Assembly (NCBI GenBank): GCA_028290245.1
Contig: JAQGKG010000164.1
Location: 1 to 46,998 of the forward strand
Direction of reading: 5' to 3'
Source of the DNA: Devosia sp.
GTDB taxonomy: Bacteria > Pseudomonadota > Alphaproteobacteria > Rhizobiales > Devosiaceae
DNA length: 46,998 nt
Positions within the stretch are counted from its first letter, which is position 1, and each line of letters begins with the position of its first letter. Under the pieces are notes generated by a model. The model did not search any database and was not told where the DNA came from. It saw only the letters and a list, made by a program, of their open reading frames with translations. This document shows positions 16,185 to 25,113 of this stretch, piece after piece. Made by a program: the position numbers and the translations under genes.

Positions 16185-17828
16185 TTGTCGCCTGCACCTT
16201 TGCCCGTTCTCGACCCAGCTTTTTTCGACGCTGCCCAGACTGCCCGCGCCTGGCCGTTTGAGGAAGCGCGCAAACTGGTCAAGCGGCTGGAAAAGTCCGG
16301 CAAGCAGGAAGCGCTGTTCGAGACTGGCTATGGTCCGTCCGGCCTGCCGCACATCGGCACTTTCGGCGAAGTGGCCCGCACCACCATGGTGCGCACGGCC
16401 TTCCGCCTGCTGACTCGCGACGCGATTCCGACACGGCTGATCTGTTTTTCCGACGATCTCGACGGCATGCGCAAGATTCCGGAAAATGTGCCCTCCAAGG
16501 AGGCGATGGAGCCGCATCTGCAGAAGCCGCTGACCTCGGTGCCGGATCCCTGGACCAACGAATATCCGAGCTTTGGCGACCACAACAATGCCATGCTGCG
16601 TCGTTTCCTCGACACCTTCGGCTTCGACTACGAATTCATCAGCGCAACCGATTACTACAAGTCGGGCAAGTTCGACGCGGTGCTGATGCGCGCCGCCGAG
16701 CGCTATGACGACATCATGAAGGTGATGCTCCCTTCGCTGGGCGCCGAGCGTCAGGCGACCTATTCGCCGTTCCTGCCGATTTCACCGATTTCCGGCCGCG
16801 TGCTCTACGTGCCGATGAAGGAAGTGAACGCCAAGGACGGCACGATCACCTTTGCCGACGAAGATGGCCGCGACACCACCGTTCCGGTCACCGGCGGTCA
16901 TGTGAAGATGCAGTGGAAGCCCGATTTCGGCATGCGCTGGGCAGCGCTGGGCGTCGATTTCGAAATGTTTGGCAAGGACCACCAGACCAACGCGCCGATC
17001 TACGACAAAATTTGCGAAATCCTCGGTGGCAAGGCGCCCGAGCACTACGTCTATGAGCTGTTCCTCGACAGCGAGGGCCAGAAGATTTCCAAGTCCAAGG
17101 GCAATGGCCTGACCATCGACGAATGGCTGACCTATGCCGGCAACGAGAGCCTGGGGCTCTACATGTTCCAGAAGCCGCGCACCGCCAAGCGGCTGCATTT
17201 CGACGTCATCCCGCGCGCGGTGGATGAATATTACAGCTTTGTTGCGGCCTACGACCGCCAGACCATCGCCGAGCGGGTCGAGAATCCGGTGTTCCATGTG
17301 CATTTCAGCAATGTGCCGAAGGTCGACATGCCGGTCACTTTCGCTCTGCTGTTAAATCTGGCCACAGCCTCGAACCCGGAAACCCCTGAAGTGATGTGGG
17401 GCTATATTTCGGCTTATGTGCCGGGTGTATCACCGCAGACCCATCCGCATCTGGATGCCTTGGTAAACTATGCCATCCGCTACTTCCGCGACTTTGTGCA
17501 AAAGACCTATCGCGCGCCCGACGACGTCGAGCGCGCTGCGCTCGATGCGCTTTCTACGTCCTTTGCCACACTACCGGCTGATGCCAGCAACGAAACGATC
17601 CAGAACACGGCGCTCGACGTTGCGCGCACTATCGAACGATATCAGGACCATACCAAGAAGAGCCCTACCGGCGGTCCGGGCGTATCCGGCGAGTTCTTCC
17701 AGATGCTGTATCAGGTGTTGATCGGGCAAGAGCGCGGTCCACGCTTCGGCTCATTTGCCGCGCTATATGGTGTCGACAATACTCGCGAGCTGATCGCCAG
17801 GGCGCTTGCCGGCAAGTTCCTGAACTAA
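16185..17828 (+). CDS. lysK: Lysyl-tRNA synthetase, class I
   Basis: 547 residues. Class I (archaeal-type) LysRS, the form used by many Alphaproteobacteria instead of class II LysS. HIGH-type motif PHIGTFGE near residue 52; KMSKS-type motif KISKSKGNG near residue 303; the C-terminal helical anticodon-binding domain follows. The predicted start is TTG 16185, with AAAGG nine nt upstream; no closer ATG gives a full N-terminus. It charges tRNA-Lys. The GFA-family gene follows 16 bp later and may be co-transcribed. Confidence 0.94.
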   Translation: MSPAPLPVLDPAFFDAAQTARAWPFEEARKLVKRLEKSGKQEALFETGYGPSGLPHIGTFGEVARTTMVRTAFRLLTRDAIPTRLICFSDDLDGMRKIPENVPSKEAMEPHLQKPLTSVPDPWTNEYPSFGDHNNAMLRRFLDTFGFDYEFISATDYYKSGKFDAVLMRAAERYDDIMKVMLPSLGAERQATYSPFLPISPISGRVLYVPMKEVNAKDGTITFADEDGRDTTVPVTGGHVKMQWKPDFGMRWAALGVDFEMFGKDHQTNAPIYDKICEILGGKAPEHYVYELFLDSEGQKISKSKGNGLTIDEWLTYAGNESLGLYMFQKPRTAKRLHFDVIPRAVDEYYSFVAAYDRQTIAERVENPVFHVHFSNVPKVDMPVTFALLLNLATASNPETPEVMWGYISAYVPGVSPQTHPHLDALVNYAIRYFRDFVQKTYRAPDDVERAALDALSTSFATLPADASNETIQNTALDVARTIERYQDHTKKSPTGGPGVSGEFFQMLYQVLIGQERGPRFGSFAALYGVDNTRELIARALAGKFLN

Positions 17829-17844
17829 GCGCAATGGAGGCAGC

Positions 17845-18240
17845 ATGCACGGCGGTTCTTGCGCCTGTGAAGCGGTGGTTTTCAAAGTGACCGGTGGCCT
17901 TCCTGCCGCATCGGCCTGCCACTGCTCTAAATGCCGTAAGCATACCGGCCATTTCGAGGCCGGTGTGGACGTCGCCAAGTCTAACGTCAGCATCACAGGT
18001 GAAGGCTCGATCACCTGGTACTATTCTTCGGAAAAGGTGCGCCGCGGCTTTTGCAGGATATGCGGGACGCCATTGTTCTTTGACCCGCCAGAGGCGGATT
18101 GGATCGGTATTAACCTCGGTGCTTTCGACAAGCCGACGGGTACCAAGCTGGCCTTGCACATTTTCGTAGCAGACAAGGGTGACTACTACGACATTGCCGA
18201 CGGCCTGCCGCAGTACAACACGGTGCCGGTAGCAGAGTAA
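17845..18240 (+). CDS. GFA-family zinc-binding protein
   Basis: 131 residues with the complete cysteine pattern of the glutathione-dependent formaldehyde-activating (GFA) family: C6/C8 (GSCACEAV), C25/C27/C30 (CHCSKCRKHTG) and C70/C73 (FCRICGTPLFF). These ligate zinc in a beta-tent fold. The original formaldehyde-activating role is disputed for most members, so no substrate is claimed. ATG 17845 is preceded by GGAGG. It lies 16 bp downstream of lysK. Confidence 0.9.
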   Translation: MHGGSCACEAVVFKVTGGLPAASACHCSKCRKHTGHFEAGVDVAKSNVSITGEGSITWYYSSEKVRRGFCRICGTPLFFDPPEADWIGINLGAFDKPTGTKLALHIFVADKGDYYDIADGLPQYNTVPVAE

Positions 18241-18282
18241 AGCGGCCGACGATGGCCCCGACGCCGATCCGATCCGGCAGGC

Positions 18283-18924
18283 TTACTGGCTCGCCCAGAT
18301 GATCCGCGCCACCCATTCGACATCGGCTAGATCGAGGATGCGCGGCGCAAACGCTGGGTTGATCGAGTGCAGTTCGATCTGCTTGCCGGTTTGGCGATGC
18401 AGGATCTTGGCCATGACCTCGCCGTCGTTGGTCTTGACCACGACGCGGTCGCCGCGGCGCACCTGCTCGGTGGGTGAAACCACGATGCGGTCGCCTTCGC
18501 GATACAGTGGCTCCATGGAGTCGCCCTGCACTTCGAGGGCATATATGCCGCCTTCACCGGGCGCGGGCAGGGCGATCTCGTCCCAGCCTTGACCGGCGGG
18601 AAAGCCGGCGCTGTCGAAGAAACCACCGGTACCGGCCTGTGCGAGACCCAGCAGTGGCACGCTGCGACTGGGTTGGTTGTCGTTGAACTGTAGATAAGCA
18701 CCCGTGCCTGCAATGAACACATCAAAGCTCTCGCTGGTGGCTTCGAGGACCTTGGCAATGCTTTCAGTGGATGGCCAGCGCTCTCGTCCGTCCTTGCTGA
18801 CGCGCTTGGACACGTTGAAAGCGGTCGCGTCGAGCCCGGCCAGCTTGGCAAGCGCCGACACCGATAGACCATGCCGGCGCGCAAGTGCGTCGATCCCTTC
18901 CCAAACAGCGCGGTGTGACAGCAT
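18283..18924 (-). CDS. LexA/S24-type autocleaving HTH repressor
   Basis: 213 residues. An N-terminal XRE-like helix-turn-helix (SVSALAKLAGLDATAFNVSKR) and a C-terminal S24 peptidase domain with the nucleophile S136 (VQGDSMEPLYREGD) and general base K173 (GEVMAKIL). An Ala-Gly pair at 97-98 (LAQAGTGG) is a plausible self-cleavage site. Proteins of this type repress phage or stress genes until RecA-stimulated or other cleavage. It is not canonical LexA, whose N-terminus is a winged helix. No phage genes are nearby, so it is probably a chromosomal regulator. Likely autoregulated through repeats at 18946-18991. Confidence 0.88.
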   Translation of the reverse strand: MLSHRAVWEGIDALARRHGLSVSALAKLAGLDATAFNVSKRVSKDGRERWPSTESIAKVLEATSESFDVFIAGTGAYLQFNDNQPSRSVPLLGLAQAGTGGFFDSAGFPAGQGWDEIALPAPGEGGIYALEVQGDSMEPLYREGDRIVVSPTEQVRRGDRVVVKTNDGEVMAKILHRQTGKQIELHSINPAFAPRILDLADVEWVARIIWASQ

Positions 18925-18945
18925 GGCAGAACCCGAAGGAGGAAA

Positions 18946-18991
18946 TGTATCTTATGTGCGGAATTAAGTCCTATTCCTAAACTTGTATCTT
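18946..18991. promoter_or_regulatory. Candidate operator region of the S24 repressor
   Basis: Between the divergent repressor and DUF952 genes: a direct repeat TGTATCTT (18946-18953, 18984-18991) flanks an inverted repeat GGAAT-N8-ATTCC (18960-18977). The layout fits an autoregulatory operator; this is inference from position. Confidence 0.35.
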
Positions 18992-19052
18992 CGGCTTGTA
19001 AAGCCCCGTGTCGCGCTTGCAGGCGCTTCCCGCCCCTATTAGGTTCGCGCGC

Positions 19053-19409
19053 ATGAGCACCCCAGAATTCGTCTACAAAATTGCCACCGAAGCCGTTTAC
19101 GCGCTGGCCCGAAGTGTTTCCCATTTCGCGGGCATGCCTATCGATGCCGCTGACGGATATTTGCATTTCTCGACCGCAGAACAGTTGGGCGAAACGCTGC
19201 GGCTACACTTCGCGGGTCAGGACGACGTGGTCCTCCTAGCAATACGCACTGCCGATCTGGGTGATGAACTTGTCTGGGAGCCATCCCGCGGTGGCGCGCT
19301 GTTTCCTCATCTTTACGGCGGCTCGCTTCCGACCAGTTCCATCGCCTGGGAGGCGCCGCTCAACGTTGCGGCCGATGGATCGTGCACGTTGCCCGAGGCC
19401 GTCCGATGA
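19053..19409 (+). CDS. DUF952 family protein
   Basis: 118 residues from ATG 19053; the longer frame has no better start. The family signature is clear: FVYKIATEAVYA, then DAADGYLHFSTAEQLGETL, DDVVLLAIRTADLGDELVWE and FPHLYGGSLPTSSI. DUF952 proteins are small ADP-ribosyltransferase-fold relatives of unknown function. Its stop overlaps the pyrD start (ATGA), so it is translationally coupled to pyrD; DUF952 next to pyrD recurs in Hyphomicrobiales (recalled). Confidence 0.9.
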   Translation: MSTPEFVYKIATEAVYALARSVSHFAGMPIDAADGYLHFSTAEQLGETLRLHFAGQDDVVLLAIRTADLGDELVWEPSRGGALFPHLYGGSLPTSSIAWEAPLNVAADGSCTLPEAVR

Positions 19410-20518
19410 TCTTTTCTGCCCTGTCGCCGCTGCTGCGCATTCCGGCGCTCTCAGGCCTGACGCGCGAAGCCCTGCTCAACATGGATGCGGAAACCGCGCA
19501 TGGCGCGACCATCACGGCGCTGCGTCTTGGCCTTGCGCCTGAGCAGAGCCATGCTGACCGCGCTGAACTGCGCACCACGCTTTGTGGCCTCAACCTGACC
19601 AACCCAATCGGCATGGGGGCCGGCTTCGACAAAAATGCCGAAGTGCCGCGCCCGCTGGCGTTGATGGGCTTCGGCATGGTGGAAATCGGCACAGTCACGC
19701 CGCGTCCGCAGGCTGGCAATCCCAAGCCGCGGCTGTTCCGTATTGGCGCTGCCGAAGGCGTCATCAATCGCATGGGTTTCAATAACGAGGGCCACGACGC
19801 GGCCTTTGCGCGCCTCAAGGGCCAGCGCATTCCCGCGGCGCTGGGCGTCAATATCGGTGCCAATAAGGACAGCGAGGATTTCGTCTTCGACTACGTGCTG
19901 GGCGTACAACGCTTCGCCGACCTAGCCGATTACCTGACGATCAACGTTTCCTCACCCAATACGCCCGGTCTGCGCAACCTGCAGGCCGACGAGGCGCTGC
20001 GCCGCCTGCTCGGCGAAGTGCTCGCTGCCCGGGCCAAGGCCAAGACTCGCATCCCGGTCTTCCTCAAGATCGCGCCCGACCTAGACGAAGCCGCGCTGGA
20101 CGCCATTGCGGCGGTCGTGCTGGCCACCGACCTCGATGGCCTGATCGTCTCCAACACCACCATCACTCGCGATACGGTGGCAGGTCTCGACAATGCCGCG
20201 GAAACCGGTGGCCTGTCCGGTAAACCGCTGTTCGATCTGTCGACCCGGCGCCTTGCTCAGATGCGCCAGCGCGTCGGCGCGCTGCCCATCATTGGTGTCG
20301 GTGGCGTTCACTCGCCGCAGTCGGCTCTGGCAAAAATCCAGGCCGGCGCCAACGCCATCCAACTCTATTCGGCAATGGTGTTTGGTGGGCTAGATATGCT
20401 CGACCGGCTCAAGCGAGGGCTCGTCGCTGCGATCCGCGCCGAGGGCAAGACCAATATTTCCGATCTGGTCGGCACCCAGGTAGACGACTGGGCCGCAGGC
20501 AGGGCGCGGTTGAACTAG
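19406..20518 (+). CDS. pyrD: Dihydroorotate dehydrogenase (quinone), class 2
   Basis: 370 residues. Oxidises dihydroorotate to orotate at the membrane with a quinone acceptor, in pyrimidine synthesis. The N-terminal helices (LSPLLRIPALSGLTREALLNM) form the membrane/quinone site of class 2 enzymes. FMN and active-site motifs: GMGAGFDKNAEVP, NRMGFNNEGHDA, NVSSPNTPGLRNLQ with the catalytic serine, GLSGKPLFDLST and IIGVGGVHSPQ. It starts at ATG 19406, overlapping the DUF952 stop, and ends in a CTAG shared with the convergent response regulator. Confidence 0.96.
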   Translation: MIFSALSPLLRIPALSGLTREALLNMDAETAHGATITALRLGLAPEQSHADRAELRTTLCGLNLTNPIGMGAGFDKNAEVPRPLALMGFGMVEIGTVTPRPQAGNPKPRLFRIGAAEGVINRMGFNNEGHDAAFARLKGQRIPAALGVNIGANKDSEDFVFDYVLGVQRFADLADYLTINVSSPNTPGLRNLQADEALRRLLGEVLAARAKAKTRIPVFLKIAPDLDEAALDAIAAVVLATDLDGLIVSNTTITRDTVAGLDNAAETGGLSGKPLFDLSTRRLAQMRQRVGALPIIGVGGVHSPQSALAKIQAGANAIQLYSAMVFGGLDMLDRLKRGLVAAIRAEGKTNISDLVGTQVDDWAAGRARLN

Positions 20519-21186
20519 GCCTTCTCGGCACCCGTCGAAAACAGCGCTTCAAACTGCCCATCTTCGATCCGCGCCGCCGCGATCACCGCCTGCGTCCGGC
20601 TATCCACGTCCAGCTTCTGCAGGATGGCCGAAACGTGCGCCTTCACCGTGGCTTCGGAAATCGTCAACTCATAGGCGATCTGCTTGTTCATCAGCCCGTC
20701 GCTGAGCATCATCAATACGCGCACCTGTTGCGGCGTCAGTGTCGACAACCGGCGCATCAACGCAGTGTGGCCGTCATCCGCGCCAAGCATGGTCCCCTCG
20801 GGTACGAACACCTCGCCCGACAGCACAGTCTCGATGGCTCGGCGAATTTCGGTCGGACCGACGGATTTGTGAAGATAGCCCGCCGCACCCAGTTCGAACG
20901 CCCGGCGCACCACCGTATTGTCTTCCACGGCCGAGATGATCATCACCGGAATATCGGGATATTGCGCCCGCAACAGCAGCAGCCCCGAGAAGCCGCGCAC
21001 CCCCGGCATATTGAGGTCGAGCAACACCAGGTCGCAATCGCGATCCGCGTCGAGCGCAGCGCTTAAACCATTGAGATCGCCCGCCTCTTCCACCGTTACG
21101 GTGGCGTCGCCGCCCGACAGGGTCTGGCGCAGGGCAGCGCGGAACAGCGGATGATCGTCGACGATAATGATGCGGCGGCGAGTCAT
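20515..21186 (-). CDS. NarL/FixJ-family response regulator (orphan)
   Basis: 223 residues. A receiver domain with D10-D11, phosphoacceptor D57 (LLDLNMPG), T/S switch (ISAVED) and K (HKSV), joined to a LuxR-type helix-turn-helix (LTPQQVRVLMMLSDGLMNKQ, then SEATVKAHVSAILQKLDV). A typical DNA-binding two-component regulator. No histidine kinase is adjacent, so the partner is unknown. It is divergent from the PodJ-like gene; their 209-bp gap holds a CtrA-like box. Confidence 0.92.
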   Translation of the reverse strand: MTRRRIIIVDDHPLFRAALRQTLSGGDATVTVEEAGDLNGLSAALDADRDCDLVLLDLNMPGVRGFSGLLLLRAQYPDIPVMIISAVEDNTVVRRAFELGAAGYLHKSVGPTEIRRAIETVLSGEVFVPEGTMLGADDGHTALMRRLSTLTPQQVRVLMMLSDGLMNKQIAYELTISEATVKAHVSAILQKLDVDSRTQAVIAAARIEDGQFEALFSTGAEKA

Positions 21187-21302
21187 GGTGCGGCAAGCTC
21201 CTCTTGGCCTAGTCTATGAGCAATCCGCCCTCTGGAGTCGACCACTTCTTTCGTCCACCAAGCCGTCTGGCGGCTGCAGCCCGTTGCACAATGCGGCAGC
21301 AC

Positions 21303-21317
21303 TTAACCTGATCTTTA
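21303..21317 (+). promoter_or_regulatory. CtrA-like binding site upstream of the PodJ-like gene
   Basis: TTAA-N7-TTTA (21303-21317) matches seven of the eight fixed positions of the CtrA full site TTAA-N7-TTAA. It lies 79 bp before ATG 21396, in the divergent intergenic region. CtrA control of polarity genes is established in Caulobacter; its use here is inference. Confidence 0.45.
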
Positions 21318-21395
21318 CCATGTTTTACCAAGAGTAAGCGCCATGCCTTCGTGTTGAATCGCGAAGGGTCGTCGCTTTATGACAGGGACTAGAAC

Positions 21396-24300
21396 ATGGC
21401 CCGCGCCTACCCAAATCCAGACCTGTCCGATCAGGCACAGGAGCCGCAACCCGGCGAGTGGCAGGCGCTGCGTGGCGAACTCGTGGCGTTGCTTGATCAC
21501 GTCGAGGGCCGCTATGCCGATGCCGAGCAGGCTGAGCCAGCGATGACCGGCATTTCGCGTCGCATTCGCAATCTGCGCGACCAAGTCGTCGTTCCGGAGC
21601 CAACCGTGCGCCGCCGTGAGGCCTTGCGTACCGTCAAGCGCGCTGTCGACCGTTTCAGCGAGCGCGACGACGCTCATGATCATGAACAGCGCGACGCGCT
21701 GAGCAACGCCATTGCCGAAATCCGCGGTCGCCAGATGTCCGGGTCCGCGGCGGCCCTGGGCAGTCGCGCCAGCGATCAGCCTGAATTCCGTGAACTCAAC
21801 TCGCTGGTCTCCGGCCTGTCGGGCCGTCTGGAGCGCCTTGAGGGCGAGCTGAAAACGCAGCGCGCCAATAACGGCAGCGTCAGTGAAGTCGCCAATCAGG
21901 TCGAGCAACTGACCCATGTGGTCGAACTGCTGGCCGGTGCCGTTGGCGAGACCGGTCAGGTCAAGCGGCTTGAGTCCCAGATCGGCGCGCTGGCCGCCCT
22001 GATCGAAAGTGGCCCTAAGGTCGATCTCTCGACGCTCAATTGGCGGCTCGATGATGTCTCCACCACGGTCGGCAAGCTGGCCGAATTGCAGGCCCAGCAG
22101 ATGGAGCGCGAAATTACGCGCGAAGATCGCAAGGCCAAGTCGCCCGACACCATCGCTCCGGCCATGCATGCCATTGAGGCGAGCGTGCGCAACGTTTATG
22201 ACCGCATCGATTCCATCGAGCGCAATGTCACGCTTTCCTCGGGCGACTTCGAGCGCCTGACCGCCGAAATGGCCGCTTTCACCCAAGTGATGAGGGACAG
22301 CGATGTTGCCCCTGGCAAGCTGGTGGCCAAGGTCGATGCGCTTGCCGCCCGTATTGGCGGCTTTGATAATGCCAATGTCGATGTGGCCGGGCTCAAGCAG
22401 GATATCGCTTCGCTGCGCGACGCAGTTATGGCCGGCATGGAGCCGCGCTTCCTGCGCATCGAAAGCCAGATTGAGGCTTTGGCCGATCGTCTGCCCGGCG
22501 ATACCGGTCAGGTCGAAAGCCAACTCAAGCTGCTGATGGCCCGCATGGACGAAACCGGCAGCCAGCTCAACGGCCTGGCCAAGCTGTATTCCTCCAGCCA
22601 ATCCGACCCGGTTGGCCTTGAAGCCATGGCAACCCTCGTTGCCGAGCGCACCAGCGATGCCATTAGCCGCAAGGCGCCGGCTCCAGTCGCGATGTTTGGC
22701 GCCGATAGCCTCAAGAGCATCGAGGACCGCCTCACCGGGCTGATCAAATCGGCCGGCAAAACACCTGATTATGAAACGCTAGCCGACATGGTTGCCGACC
22801 GCACTTCCGAGGCGTTTGCCCGCTCTGCTGCGCCGGCCACCTCTGGTGGTCTCAGTGAAGAGAGCATGGGCCAGCTCGAAAAGCGCATGTCGGCTCTGTT
22901 CAATACCGCCGGCAGGGACACCGCCGAGCGACTGGCGCGTCTGGAAGCGACACTGGCCGAACAGGCTGATCGTCCCGCACCTGCGCCCTTCGCTGCGCCA
23001 CGCGCCGCTGTAGTTCCACAGACGCCGCCTCCCGGAGAAGCATTCGCCAAACCGACCGCGCGCGAAGACGATATGGTCAATGATCGTTTTGACGCCATGC
23101 TGTCGGCCCTCTCGGCTCCGCGGTCTTCAGCCAAGAGCGACATCATGCCGGCCAATCCGGACGATGATGCCCCGCTGGTCGATCCCGGCTTCAAGGACCA
23201 GGGCCATGTGCGTTCCGCGCTCGAGGCCAAGGTCGGCGTATCTCCGCGCCTGCCTGTTGCCCAACAGCCCGTCGCGCCACCCCACGCTGCAGAAACGCCC
23301 GCCTTTGATCCAAGCATAGTCGAGCGCCCGCCGCGTCCGCAGTCAAGCTTTGCCAAAGTAGAGAGCGATCCCTTTACCGCTCCCTCGGCCCTCGCCGTGC
23401 CCTCGGTTGAGGCGCCGACCAATGCCAGCAGCACCAGCACGTTCGTTGCTGCAGCGCGCCGTGCCCAGCGTGCCCGTCAGGAAACCAGTGCCGCCGCTGG
23501 TGCCACCAGCAATTCATTGATCAGTCGCGCCCTGTCGCGCGTCATGCCGTCTCAACCGGCTGCCGCTCCTAGCCTCGAAGCTGCCGACATTGCTGCACCG
23601 TCCAAGGCGGAAAAGCCGGCCAAGCCGGTTAAGCAGAAGAAAGAAAAGCCGGTTGCAGCGCCTGTCGTCGCGCCAACTTTTGGCGAGGGCGACGTCGATG
23701 CGCCGCTCGTACAGCAGAGCTTCCTCACTCGTCATCGCCGCCCGTTGTTGCTGGCCGCAACGCTGATCGCGGTTTCCATGCTGGCGCTCAATCTGCTGAT
23801 CCAGCGCATGGGCAGCGACACGTCTGAACCGGTACTCGCGCCACAAGCGGAAGTCGCTCCTGCTGCCGACCCGACCGCTGGCGACGTTTCGCTGGTCCGG
23901 CCGGAGCCGCGCGTCATCGACATGATCGACGACACCGCCACCGGCTCGATCAATCCCAATGCAGGGATGAGCTTTACCAAGTCGGCCATCCCTTCGATGC
24001 CGTCGACCTTGCTGGCCTCGACTAGTGGCCCTGCCGAAATCGCACTGCTTGATGCGCCGGCCGAAACTGCGCCGGATGCTACCGCCAGCATTCCAGCCAC
24101 CACCGAGCCGCAAACCTTCGAGCTGCCTGCTGAAGCCGTCGGTCCGCTCGATCTGCGCCAGGCTGCAGCCAATGGCGACGCTCGGGCCCAGTTCGAAATT
24201 GGCGCCATCTACACCGAAGGCCGCGCCGTTACCCAGGACTATGCGGAAGCCGGCAAATGGTACGAACGCTCCGCAGCGCAGGGCTTTGTCCCCGCGCAAT

Positions 24301-24971
24301 ATCGGCTCGGCAATCTCTATGAAGCCGGCCAAGGTGTCGAAAAAGACATCGAGAACGCCAAGCTCTGGTACCAGCGTGCGGCCGAAGCGGGCAATCGCAT
24401 GGCCATGCACAACCTCGCTGCACTTTACGCAGGTGGCCTGCTCGGTGAGCAGCAGTTCGAAACCGCCTCCGAGTGGTTTGCCCAGGCTGCCGCCAAGGGC
24501 ATGACCGACAGCCAGTTCAACCTCGGCATGCTGTATGCCCGCGGTCTCGGCGTCGAACAGGACTTTGCCCAGTCCTACAAGTGGTTTTCGCTGGCCGCCC
24601 GCAACGGTGACAAGGATGCGGCCCAGGCGCGCGACGACATGGCCAAGTCGCTCAATGCCGAGCAGGTCAACACGATCAACACCGAGGTCGCTGGGTGGAA
24701 GTCCGAACCGCTCGATCTGGCCGTCAACTTCGCGCCACTGGGCACCTGGTCCAAGACCTTCGATCCGGGCCAGGTCATCACCACGCGAGACGTCGTCTCC
24801 AAGGTGCAACTGGTGCTCAACAAGCTGGGCTTCGATGTCGGCACCGCCGATGGTGTGGCCGGTCCCAAGACCGCAGTGGCTATCAAGGCCTTCGAGCGCG
24901 GCACTGGAATGACAGAAACCGGCGCCATCAATCCACGCCTGCTGGCGGTTCTCGGTAGTCAGCCAGTCTGA
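21396..24971 (+). CDS. PodJ-like polar organiser: coiled coil, one TM, SEL1 repeats, peptidoglycan-binding domain
   Basis: 1191 residues. The first ~780 are cytoplasmic, rich in heptad coiled coil (LNSLVSGLSGRLERLEGELK is typical) with an acidic/proline-rich stretch from about 520 to 770. One membrane segment follows at about 782-803 (LLLAATLIAVSMLALNLLIQ). The periplasmic part has a Pro/Ala-rich linker, four to five SEL1 repeats at about 918-1078 (AQYRLGNLYEAGQGVEKDIE is one) and a peptidoglycan-binding domain at about 1126-1185 (VQLVLNKLGFDVGTADGVAG). This order is that of Caulobacter PodJ, which builds one cell pole. GGGA precedes ATG 21396. A UUCG-loop terminator follows. Confidence 0.88.
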   Translation: MARAYPNPDLSDQAQEPQPGEWQALRGELVALLDHVEGRYADAEQAEPAMTGISRRIRNLRDQVVVPEPTVRRREALRTVKRAVDRFSERDDAHDHEQRDALSNAIAEIRGRQMSGSAAALGSRASDQPEFRELNSLVSGLSGRLERLEGELKTQRANNGSVSEVANQVEQLTHVVELLAGAVGETGQVKRLESQIGALAALIESGPKVDLSTLNWRLDDVSTTVGKLAELQAQQMEREITREDRKAKSPDTIAPAMHAIEASVRNVYDRIDSIERNVTLSSGDFERLTAEMAAFTQVMRDSDVAPGKLVAKVDALAARIGGFDNANVDVAGLKQDIASLRDAVMAGMEPRFLRIESQIEALADRLPGDTGQVESQLKLLMARMDETGSQLNGLAKLYSSSQSDPVGLEAMATLVAERTSDAISRKAPAPVAMFGADSLKSIEDRLTGLIKSAGKTPDYETLADMVADRTSEAFARSAAPATSGGLSEESMGQLEKRMSALFNTAGRDTAERLARLEATLAEQADRPAPAPFAAPRAAVVPQTPPPGEAFAKPTAREDDMVNDRFDAMLSALSAPRSSAKSDIMPANPDDDAPLVDPGFKDQGHVRSALEAKVGVSPRLPVAQQPVAPPHAAETPAFDPSIVERPPRPQSSFAKVESDPFTAPSALAVPSVEAPTNASSTSTFVAAARRAQRARQETSAAAGATSNSLISRALSRVMPSQPAAAPSLEAADIAAPSKAEKPAKPVKQKKEKPVAAPVVAPTFGEGDVDAPLVQQSFLTRHRRPLLLAATLIAVSMLALNLLIQRMGSDTSEPVLAPQAEVAPAADPTAGDVSLVRPEPRVIDMIDDTATGSINPNAGMSFTKSAIPSMPSTLLASTSGPAEIALLDAPAETAPDATASIPATTEPQTFELPAEAVGPLDLRQAAANGDARAQFEIGAIYTEGRAVTQDYAEAGKWYERSAAQGFVPAQYRLGNLYEAGQGVEKDIENAKLWYQRAAEAGNRMAMHNLAALYAGGLLGEQQFETASEWFAQAAAKGMTDSQFNLGMLYARGLGVEQDFAQSYKWFSLAARNGDKDAAQARDDMAKSLNAEQVNTINTEVAGWKSEPLDLAVNFAPLGTWSKTFDPGQVITTRDVVSKVQLVLNKLGFDVGTADGVAGPKTAVAIKAFERGTGMTETGAINPRLLAVLGSQPV

Positions 24972-24990
24972 CATTGAACTGTCGTTTGAC

Positions 24991-25009
24991 ACTGACTTCG
25001 GTCGGTTTT
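24991..25009 (+). terminator. Rho-independent terminator after the PodJ-like gene
   Basis: A 6-bp stem ACTGAC/GTCGGT (one G-U pair) with a stable TTCG tetraloop, followed by TTTT. It begins 20 nt after the TGA. Confidence 0.65.
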
Positions 25010-25020
25010 AAGCCGCATTG

Positions 25021-25046
25021 AAGGTTCCGCCGCAAGGCGGGGCCTT
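25021..25046 (+). terminator. Second hairpin, possible back-up terminator or leader structure
   Basis: AAGG-tt-CCGCC-GCAA-GGCGG-gg-CCTT, a long stem with a GCAA tetraloop and only a short T stretch. It could back up the preceding terminator or belong to the leader of the transporter gene. Confidence 0.4.
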
Positions 25047-25113
25047 TGACCTATTGTTGACGCACGGTCCTGTATGGTCGTGTGACGTAGTAATGTCTTG
25101 AACGGGTCCGGTC

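Noticed and set aside
18934..18979. AAGGAGG followed by a mini-ORF on the plus strand, antisense to the repressor leader
   Set aside because: Spacing to the first ATG is only 2 nt and the product would be 11 residues; no support beyond the motif.
21315..24992. Long minus-strand open frames (428 and 492 codons) opposite the PodJ-like gene
   Set aside because: They mirror the codon periodicity of a GC-rich gene on the other strand, lack start sites and encode no recognisable domain.
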